This document shows, piece by piece, positions 56,189 to 64,000 of a stretch of 64,000 bases of DNA. The notes beneath the pieces are model-generated. The model was not told the origin of the DNA and did no database searches. It was given only the letters and a program-made list of their open reading frames with translations. Source of the DNA: Mallotus nudiflorus (Eukaryota > Streptophyta > Magnoliopsida > Malpighiales > Euphorbiaceae); assembly GCA_947683625.1 (NCBI GenBank), contig CANTUR010000002.1, positions 7,596,501-7,660,500 on the forward strand, written 5' to 3'. The translations under genes and the position numbers were made by a program. Numbering within the stretch: the stretch's first letter is position 1; every line of letters starts with the position of its first letter.

Positions 56189-57180
56189 TTAATGTGATTC
56201 ATGCGCATTATGTTATTCTTTTAATAAGGCTTGATTTTTGTATTTTTTGTCATTATTCATTATCATTATCAATCTCTTTTTTCTTATAATCATTACTAAT
56301 ATTCTTTTTTAAATTATTGAATTATCACTCTCTTCTTTTATCCATGTGTGTCCATGCATTTGTATGTTATTGCCCTCTTCGTTATTATCTCATTTATGCT
56401 TTTATAGGCATTTAATTAAGTTTGTAGTAGTTGTCTACTGTTTTACTTGTTTTAGATTCTTGAGTGGATTCAAGCATCTCAAATGACGTTTTATCAGCTA
56501 GGTTAAAATCCAAATCAATTTTATTTACTTATATAAAGTGTCACTTTATTTGCATTTTTTATCTTCCTCCCACTTTTTCCTATATATTTTGTTGTATAAT
56601 CATGTTTGCACTTATTGTCATTGAAAGGAGTTTGTTAAGTTATCTATTGCTTTACTAGTTTCAAATTCTTTAGTGGATTCAATAATCTTGAATGTGGTAT
56701 TAAGATTTCATTATGTTTCCTTTTGTATTTTTATTTTTTTAACATTTTATATTTTATTTAGGTCATGATGGGTTTAAGAAGCTCTTATCTCAAGTTGGTA
56801 CAATCACATCATGCAAGGTATGCCCTTTTAATTTTTAAATAGCAGTTTTTATCTAATTGGAATTTTTTTGTTATGTGCATTTATAATGACCATATTTTCA
56901 ATGACAAATAATATATTGTTTTCATAGGTTATGGAAGTGAATGGCAAGATGTTGCACTTGCCTGATGAAAGGAAAACAAAAGAGCCAAGTTGTAGGCACC
57001 ATCTTTTCATAATAATTATAATATTTTAAGCCTTCAAATAATAAAGCTTATGAGTTTTCATTTCTTTTTTTCCTTCAATATTTTGCATGTTTTATTTCAA
57101 ATTTTAAGGTTGGTTATGGGTTAATTTTCACTTATTGGTTGGTAAATGCATATTGTTTTGAATATTTAAGGCTGGTTGTG

Positions 57181-57395
57181 GGTCTATGGTCTAAATTCTA
57201 AAGTCTAGAGTATAAGGTCTAAGCTTTAGGTATAATGTAATGTCTACTTTCTTTTATTTAATTTCTAGGGTCTAGAGTTTAGCATCTGCAATATAAAGTT
57301 TAGTGTTTATGGCCTAGAGTCTAAGGTCTCAAGTTTTAAGTCTAGTTTCTAATATCTTGAATCTAGGGTATAGGGTTTAATGTCTATAGTCTAGT
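57181..57395. repeat. Heptad array 2
   Basis: The same kind of 7-bp units (TCTATGG, TCTAAAT, TCTAAAG, TCTAGAG, TATAAGG) with a short gap near 57240-57265. It ends with GTATAGGGTTTAATG. Confidence 0.8.
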
Positions 57396-58982
57396 TCAAG
57401 TGATTTATGCACATTTTATTATTCTTTTTTTAGGCTTGATTTTTATATTTTTTGGTTATTCATCACAATTATCAATCTACTTTTTCTTATCATCATCATT
57501 AATATTCTTTTTGTACTTTCATTGTCCCTCTTGTTTCACATGTGAAAATGTTACAATTTTTGTTACTTGGCTACAATATATACATGGTTTGGCTATAAGA
57601 GGAGTTCATTGTCTACATTGGCTTGAAAACAACATTGCATGATGAAGGGTTCTTTCTTTTTCCTATTTGTATCTATATTTTCGACTAGTTTTACTTTCTA
57701 TTGATTTTTTTCACTCTAATGATGATGTATATTTTAGGAGCTTAGTCAAGATGAAGCCTACATTAGTAAGTCAATCTTTACTTGTGCCTTTCTATCTTTT
57801 ACATTAGTGAGATTCTATTTTTCACGTATTATTTTCCTTATTGGTTTGAAGTTATTTAATTCTCTACTCTTATTTTCTCCATGTATGCACATGCATTTGT
57901 ATATTTTTTTAGGAGTGGCTTTGCTATTAGTTCATTTATGTATTTGTAGGCATTTAATTTAGTTTGTATGAGTTTTCTACTACTTTGCTTTTTTTAGATT
58001 CTTAGGTGGATTCAATTGCCCCTGAAATCTAACTCTATTTCATTTACTTATATAACATGTCACTTTATTTGCATTTTTATTCCCACTCTTTCCTATTCTG
58101 CTATATAATTATTTGTCTACTTGCTGGCATTTTTTAAAGAGTTTGCTTAGTTATGTACTACTTTGCTGGTTTTAGGTTCTCTAGTGGATTCAACCATCTT
58201 GAATCTTAGTCAAGGTAAAGGCTACATCAACAAGTTAGTCTTCACCTATGTCTTTGTATCTTTTGTATCGGTAAGATTCTATTTTTTATGTATTATTTTC
58301 TTCATTGCTTTGAAGTTACTAAATTCTCACATACATTTGTGCGCATGCATTTGTATGTTGTTTTCCTTTTTAGAAATAACTTCTAATTTCTGTGAGCTTA
58401 TTTATGTATTTATGGGCATTTAATGGAGTTTGTAAAAGTCATATACTGCTTTGTTAATTTTAGATTCTAAGGTGGATTCAGCTATCGCGAATAAATATTT
58501 TATCAGCTAGGTTTAGTTGCATTTAAAAACTTATTTAATTTTATTTACTTATATGATATATCACTTTATTTACATTTTTAGTTTTCATTTAGGTCATTAT
58601 AGGCTTAAGGAGCTCTTATCTATGTTTGGTACAATCATATTATACAAGGTATGTGGTTTTTATTTTTAAATAGTAGTTTTTATCTAAAGTTATAAGTTTA
58701 GGTTTTTATAAAGACTATATTTTGAAATGATAAATAATATGTTGCTTTCATGGGTTATGGAGGCCTAATAAAAGAAAAACAAAAGAGCTAAGTTACAGGT
58801 ATCATCTTTTCTTTATTATTATGATATTTTGAGCCTTCAAACAATAGAGGTGGTGAGTTCTCCTTTTTTCTTTCTTTAATATTCTACATGATGTATTTTA
58901 TATTTTAAGGTTGGTTATTGGTGACTTTTCAGTTGTTGGCTAGTTAATGCATATCATTTTGAATATTTGGGGTTGATTATGG

Positions 58983-59185
58983 GTATAAAGTATAAAGTCT
59001 AAAGTCTAGGGCCTAGGATTTAGGTCTAGTGTCTAAGTTATATTATCTATTGTCTTTTGTTTAGTTTTTAGGTTTTAGAGTCTAGAGTCTAGGGTCTAGG
59101 GCCTATAGTTTTTAATATGGAGTCTTAGGTCTAGTGTCTTGTGTCTTAAGTCTAAGGTCTAGGTTCAATATATATGGTCTAAGTT
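58983..59185. repeat. Heptad array 3
   Basis: Units TATAAAG, TCTAAAG, TCTAGGG, CCTAGGA, TTTAGGT, then TTTAGAGTCTAGAGTCTAGGG. It is interrupted by a T-rich gap near 59040-59070. Confidence 0.8.
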
Positions 59186-59880
59186 ATATGATTCATGCAC
59201 ATTCTATTATCTTATTCATTTGGGCTTGATTTTTGTATTTTTTAATTATAACATCTCAAATAAGGTTTTATCAACCAATTTCAGTTACTTCTGCAATTTG
59301 ATTCTATTTTATTTACTTATATGATGTGTCATTTTATTTGAATTTTCAATCTTCCTCCCCCTTTTTCCAACATAATTTCCTACAGGTTCTTTAGTGGATT
59401 CAACCATCTCGAAAGTGGTATTGAGATTTCATTCTTTCTCTTTTTGTATTTTTGTTTTCTATTAGTATTCTTACTGTTGTATTTTATGGTTTATTTCATG
59501 TTATGATAGACTAAAGGAGATCTTATCTCCATTTAGTATAATTTCATTATGCAAGGTATGTGCTTTGAATTTTCAAATAGTAAAGTTTTTTTTTCTTCAT
59601 GCATTTATAAGGACCATTTTTAAAATGAAAAAATAATATGTTGCTTTTATAGATCATGAAAGTGAATGACAAGATGTTGCACTTGCCCAATGAAAGGAAT
59701 ATAGAAGAGCTAGGTTGTAGGTATCATCTTTTCTTAATAATTATAATATTTTGAGCCTCTAAACAACAAAGTTAGTGAGTTTCCATTTCTTTTTTTCCTA
59801 ATATTTTGTATGTTGTATTTCATATTTTTGGGTTGGTAATGGGTTACTTTTCAACTATTGGCTGGTTAAATATTGAACCA

Positions 59881-60147
59881 TTGCAAATTGTGTGGAGATA
59901 AATCGCCATATGAACAATTTCTATATATTTTTTTCCCAATTAAAAATACTATGTACTAATTAATAACTATAAACAGCTTTTGCAAATGTTCTAAACACCA
60001 CTAACATATTATTGACATCTTCTTTTTCTTAACAAATTTTTTCTCTATATGTTAAATTACGTTAATATGTAGAACAATAATGGTCATTTCAATTAAAAAT
60101 TAAAAATATCTAATAAAACTTGAATACAAAAATCCTTTATTAAACAC
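59881..60147. other. AT-rich spacer
   Basis: No gene or repeat was recognised between the macro-repeat and the hAT-like element. Confidence 0.6.
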
Positions 60148-61773
60148 CATAGTTATTAAAGGTGTGCTTGAGGCATAAGGTGCACGAGGCACAGACCTAT
60201 GCACCTAATAGCCTCCAAAGTGAGCCACTTCACTTAGACATGTGCCTTAGGGTCGGGCCTATACGTGTTCTTTGGATAAGGCAAAAGGCACAAAAAAGGA
60301 CTTAGTGAAATTACCCTAAATATCTTATTTTTGAATTGGGCCAATAAAAGAATTTAGGGTATGCGTAACTTAAAAAAGCCTTATAAGTTAAAATTTAGGG
60401 TTTTACAAGGCAAGAAAAGAAGAATGTGGACATTTGAGTAGCTCCCTTTCATGATTCATTGGTAAAAAAAAAAAAACAACAACAACTCCAATGAAAAAAA
60501 ATAGAAGAATTTCAGCTTCAAAAGCTCTCAAGTTCATCTCCCTCTAAAGTACAAAACTCTTTCTTTATTCTTTTTATCTCTTTCTACCTCACGTTCAAAC
60601 TTTCTTTTCCATTCTCATCTAGTCATCTCCATGCAGAATTTTTTCCCTTTTTTAATGTAAATTAAATTGATTTCCTAATCTAGTTATACAACTCTTTTCC
60701 TTTTCTTTTATCTCTTTCTATCTCATTTTCATACTTTCTTTTCCATTCTCCTGATCTCATTTCCATGCATAATTTTTTTTTATCTTTTTTTAATGTAAAT
60801 TAAATTAATTGCCTAAATTATAATCTAGTAATCTATTTTAACATCTTCTTTGGAATGTAAATTAAATTAATTTATAGAGAAGTGAACATTTATCTTTCAT
60901 TAGTAAATAAAATGAAAGTCATATTGATATTGGTATCATGGTAAGCAACATATATGTTTGACAAAAAAGAAGAAAAAGAACTAAAAATAATGAAGAAAGA
61001 AAGAAACATATGTAAATGTTTTAGACTTTTAGAGAAGGTTGCACTTATGATTACGCATGTGTAAATGTTTGATAAACTTAATTATGTATTTTAATTATTT
61101 GTAAATAATTGAATTTTGTATTCTAATTTTGTATTCAATGCATAAATATGATGTTAAAATAATCCATAATTAGAGTTTTAACACATTTATCATACTAGAT
61201 TAATTAAGGGAAAGAATGTTAGGTCTACATCTACACCAAGTGCGAGGTCTAAGCAAGTAGAAAAGGCAAAAGGATCATCTTAAAAGAGGACTAACTAATA
61301 CACCTCCAATACTTAGAGATGAAAAAAGTGATTTTGAAGAAGATGATAGAGAGGAAGTTGAAAGTGACCACAAGGAAGTTGAGAAATTTAATGAAGAAGA
61401 GGATGAGGATGACTATGTTGGGCTTGATAATGATGATGAGTAATCATTTAATGGAACAAGCTTTAGGAATTATAACTTATTCAGTAGGATAATAAGTCTA
61501 TGGTTATGGTTTCATATTTCTTGAACTTGTTTTTTTTTCCCCCTTTTTAGTGTTTATTATGGATTTAAAAATATGCTAAGTATATGTTTGTCATTTGTGG
61601 AAGCATTTTATTTTAGATTTATAAAATATTAATGTCTAGAATATAATTTTATACATGTTTTATCTTATAAGTCTTATTAGCCTTATTATATGTCAATTTT
61701 TTTTTACACCTCACTTCGAAAGGCTCCAAGATTCCTTTGCCCCTTGATGCACCTTTTGCCTTAAATAACTGTG
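60148..61773. mobile_element. hAT-like non-autonomous element
   Basis: The ends are inverted repeats. The left reads CATAGTTATTAAAGG and the reverse complement of the right reads CACAGTTATTTAAGG. Each is followed by AAGGTGCA-rich sequence (GAGGCATAAGGTGCACGAGG on the left, GGCAAAAGGTGCATCAAGG on the right). The 8-bp TSD is TTAAACAC at 60140-60147 and TTAAACCC at 61774-61781 (7 of 8). An acidic 40-residue plus-strand stretch (61320-61443, DEKSDFEEDDREEVESDHKE and on) ends in a stop. It may be the tail of a captured or decayed protein, but no transposase domain was seen. Confidence 0.65.
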
Positions 61774-61781
61774 TTAAACCC

Positions 61782-62740
61782 CAAATACTAAATTTTTATT
61801 GATAACCACTTAAACAAAAATGAAAATAATAAATTGAATGGGATAATAACTTTGTTAGTCCTAATAGTTATTTTGATTTTTTAATTAAGTTTTATAAAAT
61901 TTAAGTTTTTTAATTAAGTTCTTAAGCTTTTTTAAAATTTCAATGTTAGTCATCAATTGTCAAAGTTGTCAAAATTTTGTGAATTGTGTTTGTTTGATTT
62001 TGTTGTTGTCCAAATTTTTCAGACAAACATGTTTTCAAAATTACCAACCTATATAAATGATGAAGGAAGTTAAGCATCAAAATGATTAATAATTTGTAAT
62101 ATAAAGTATGACATAAAATATAAGTGCATTATAATTTTTTAACACATTATATGATATTTGAATTAAAACAAATTTAAAATTTAGATAGCTAAAAATATGG
62201 AAACAATTTAATTGTTTGTATAAAAAAAATTATACAAAGCATATAACTTGTTTGAGAATATTATTTTTGTTATATAAAAAATTAATATAATTATCGTTTT
62301 TATATTTTTATAAAATTTAGTAAAAAGGAGTTAAAACAAATTAATTAATTTTTATCATTATTATCAGTTGAAATTAAAAAATTACATTAAATTACTCTAC
62401 AAATAAATAAAAAGTATTAATATTAAAAATCTTGAAAAAATAAAATATTAATATTATATAGTAATAAATAAATAAATTATTAGTATTATTATAATATCAA
62501 AGTGTAAATTTAATATTTTGTATACCATTATGAGCCTAATTTTTTTTAACCATATATAAAGTACAAATTTAATATTAAATATATTCCGTTCTTTTTTTTT
62601 TTTTTGTGACCAAAATATATATTCTGTTGATTTCGGGGTTCATAGATTAGTACGTACGAATTTACAGTTTCTTTATTTTCAATTTTATTTAAAAAGAAAA
62701 CAATTTGCAACGTAAAAGTGATTTATGCGTAATGGGATCG
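61782..62740. other. AT-rich intergenic sequence upstream of the gene
   Basis: No ORF, repeat or known motif beyond T runs (62585-62605). This is presumably the distal promoter region of the downstream gene. Confidence 0.6.
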
Positions 62741-62749
62741 GAGGGTATT

Positions 62750-62760
62750 CTATATAAATA
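62750..62760 (+). promoter_or_regulatory. TATA box of the SMG7-like gene
   Basis: CTATATAAATA lies in GC-richer surroundings. Transcription should start about 30 bp downstream, near 62785. The following 300 bp are the CT-rich leader. Confidence 0.7.
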
Positions 62761-62784
62761 CCTGGCTAGAAGGAACGTAGGAAA

Positions 62785-63086
62785 GTGAATTTACTAAATC
62801 GAGGAAAAGAAACGGTGTCGTAAAAGGAATAGCCGACTGGTAGAAAGGGAGACGAAATAGAGAGGAAAACCGCATTGAATTTATAGCCTCATCTGTCTCT
62901 CTCTGTTTCTGTTTTCTTCTCTTTTATTTTCTATTCTTCACCAAACCAATACAAACCCTAACCCATCTTTCTCTCCCTCTCTCTCACACACCTTTTGTCT
63001 ATTTTTAATTCTTCTTCTTCAATTCAACCATCCGATGCTTTGATCCATCACTGTGAAAACCTCTCTAGATCGATCTGTTTCTGCAG
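62785..63086 (+). other. 5' UTR exon 1 of the SMG7-like gene
   Basis: CT-rich leader (TCTGTCTCTCTCTGTTTCTG, CTTTCTCTCCCTCTCTCTC) ending in TTTCTGCAG/GTACGT, a good plant splice donor at 63087. It holds a telobox, AAACCCTAACCC, at 62953-62964. It also holds a minimal upstream ORF, ATG CTT TGA, at 63035-63043. The start is inferred from the TATA box. Confidence 0.65.
62953..62964 (+). promoter_or_regulatory. Telobox (AAACCCTA)
   Basis: AAACCCTAACCC in the leader. Teloboxes occur near the transcription start of many plant housekeeping genes, where they act with other elements and can attract telobox-binding factors. Confidence 0.6.
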
Positions 63087-63821
63087 GTACGTCTCTTTCT
63101 CTTCTGCTTCTTCTTCCTTTTTTTTATTATTTTATTTTTATTTTTATTGAGATTGAATTTTCTTTTATGAATAAAATATTTTTGTTAAGCGGAGCATTGG
63201 ATCGGTCGATTTTTTCGTCCTTTATTTTGTTCTTTGTTTGTGTTTTTAGGTTAATTATTTAAATTTTGGGTTTTTTTTTTGGATTTTAGATATTGATTAT
63301 CTGTTTGATTGGGGAAATTAAATCGATTCTTGAGTTTTAGAATCGAAAGTACGAAGAAATTGAACGTGTTGACTTTGATTTATTTTTAGGGTTTGTGAAA
63401 ATTGTAAAGAATGTGTTTGATTTTTAATAATTATGGATGGATAATATATGTATGATGATGGGTTCTGTTTAGAATTTCCTTTGTTTTGATATACGTGATC
63501 GAAATTGAAAAATTCCAAAATTCCAAAATTTATAGTGTTTTTATTTGTATTTATATTTTTGTTGTTGTTGCTTGGGTGGATAATATGCTGAGAACAAGGA
63601 CTGGAATTTGCATCAGTTGTTACATTGTAGTGGGTAATCTATGGTAATATAATATGTGAAGCTCACGATTTGTAAATACTTAATTAAAATAAGTTTCACC
63701 GAAGATAAGTTTAATTGAGTCTGATGGTGTATTTAAGATGCAATTTTTTATTTGATTTTCTTGTTTACTAGTATTTTACTATAGAGTTATCATTATTACT
63801 GATATATAATGTTTTCTGCAG
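63087..63821 (+). other. Leader intron of the SMG7-like gene
   Basis: 735 bp, GT...AG, T-rich as usual for plants, from GTACGTCTCT to TGTTTTCTGCAG. A second possible acceptor, GATTGTGCAG, ends at 63875, just before a downstream ATG. Leader introns often raise expression in plants. Confidence 0.6.
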
Positions 63822-63860
63822 ATGAATGCAGTTTAAAGGTAGTCAGGTATATTTTGATGG

Positions 63861-63932
63861 ATGATGATTGTGCAGATGGATAAGATGTCTGCTCCTTCAT
63901 CACGGGAGCGTGTGCAACGACTTTATGAAAAG
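63861..63932 (+). CDS. SMG7: First coding exon of an SMG7/EST1-like nonsense-mediated-decay factor (partial)
   Basis: The exon encodes 24 residues, opening MMIVQMDKMSAPSSRERV and ending LYEK, then splices in phase 0 at AAG/GTATCT (63933). The sequence resembles my memory of the N-terminus of plant SMG7/EST1-like proteins, just before their 14-3-3-like/TPR domain. SMG7 binds phosphorylated UPF1 in the cytoplasm and promotes decay of mRNAs with premature stops; in Arabidopsis it also acts in meiotic exit. The start could be 63861 or, if the acceptor at 63875 is used, ATG at 63876; an in-frame TGA lies at 63855. The rest of the gene is outside the window. A CT-rich leader, TATA box and intron upstream support a real gene. 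With only 24 residues visible the family call is tentative. Confidence 0.6.
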
Positions 63933-64000
63933 GTATCTTCTCCTCCTTTTTCTCATCCTCTTTGGAAAATTCTGTTCTCCCTGATTATTGAATAACTTGT
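63933..64000 (+). other. Intron 2 of the SMG7-like gene (partial)
   Basis: It starts GTATCTTCTCC with a T-rich run and continues beyond the window end. Confidence 0.55.

Larger units (their letters stand above)
55982..59880. repeat. Macro-repeat: about three units of 1.1-1.8 kb
   Basis: Three successive units start with a heptad array (56038, 57181, 58983) after the phrase GGTTGGTTATGGGT...TTGGTTGGTTAATGCATAT. They share further blocks in the same order: GATTCATGC.CATT.T.TTATTCTTTT, GGCTTGATTTTTGTATTTTT, TTTTAGATTCTTGAGTGGATTCA, TTTTATTTACTTATAT, TTTAAGAAGCTCTTATCTC, ACAAATAATAT.TTG and GTGAATGGCAAGATGTTGCACTTG. The short block around TTCTTTAGTGGATTCAACCATCT recurs seven or more times across the region, so the units are themselves internally repetitive. 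No protein family was recognised. The last unit fades at about 59880. Confidence 0.8.

Noticed and set aside
63053..63262. 69-codon plus ORF across the leader.
   Set aside because: It spans the splice donor at 63087 and runs into the intron; its composition is that of T-rich intron sequence.

Overview
Origin and character. The window is AT-rich nuclear DNA from a flowering plant, most likely a eudicot. The evidence is the mix of plant-type repeats (Ty1/copia, Ty3/gypsy, a plant L1 LINE, MULE-like and hAT-like DNA elements) and one intron-containing plant gene start at the right edge. No bacterial, organellar, tRNA, rRNA or CRISPR feature was seen. Roughly the first 62 kb is gene-poor, repeat-on-repeat DNA. 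Only the last ~1.2 kb looks like a host gene. Species cannot be told from the sequence.

Nested block, 1-29.2 kb. The oldest layer is a minus-strand gypsy gag remnant, now in three pieces (1-282, 1354-2115, 28932-29168). A 1.06-kb MULE-like MITE (283-1344) sits in it. A solo copia LTR (about 2121-28931) splits it further. That solo LTR was hit by a complete SIRE-like copia element (2972-25700, TSD CTTAT) and by a second MULE-like element (25909-27585). The SIRE-like element was in turn hit by a 3.4-kb solo LTR (5389-8796, TSD AAAAC). Its own 5' LTR was hit by a nearly intact second copia element (14949-24576) with 2.2-kb LTRs.

Middle, 29.2-46.7 kb. This part holds a short copia 3' end and two further solo LTRs of the SIRE-like family in opposite orientations (30870-32350 and 33847-35177). 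The second lies inside an older gypsy LTR-like remnant. Next comes a plus-strand Tat-lineage gypsy pol remnant (about 35925-45777). It is interrupted by a hAT-like element with an 8-bp TSD (36026-43232), which carries a decayed L1 LINE, and by a solo LTR (44094-45147).

Right part, 47.3-61.8 kb. A locus-specific macro-repeat (units of about 1.1-1.8 kb, three with arrays of degenerate 7-bp repeats close to TTTAGGG) is split by a short-LTR copia element (47883-55976), which carries two solo LTRs. A hAT-like non-autonomous element (60148-61773) follows.

Host gene, 62.75-64 kb. A TATA box, a CT-rich leader with a telobox, a leader intron of about 735 bp and the first 24 codons of a protein resembling plant SMG7/EST1-like nonsense-mediated-decay factors run off the right edge.

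Apart from this gene nothing looks functional. Every retroelement protein seen carries stops, frameshifts or lost catalytic residues. Boundaries given with target-site duplications (TSDs) were read directly; lineage names rest on remembered family motifs and were not checked by database search.
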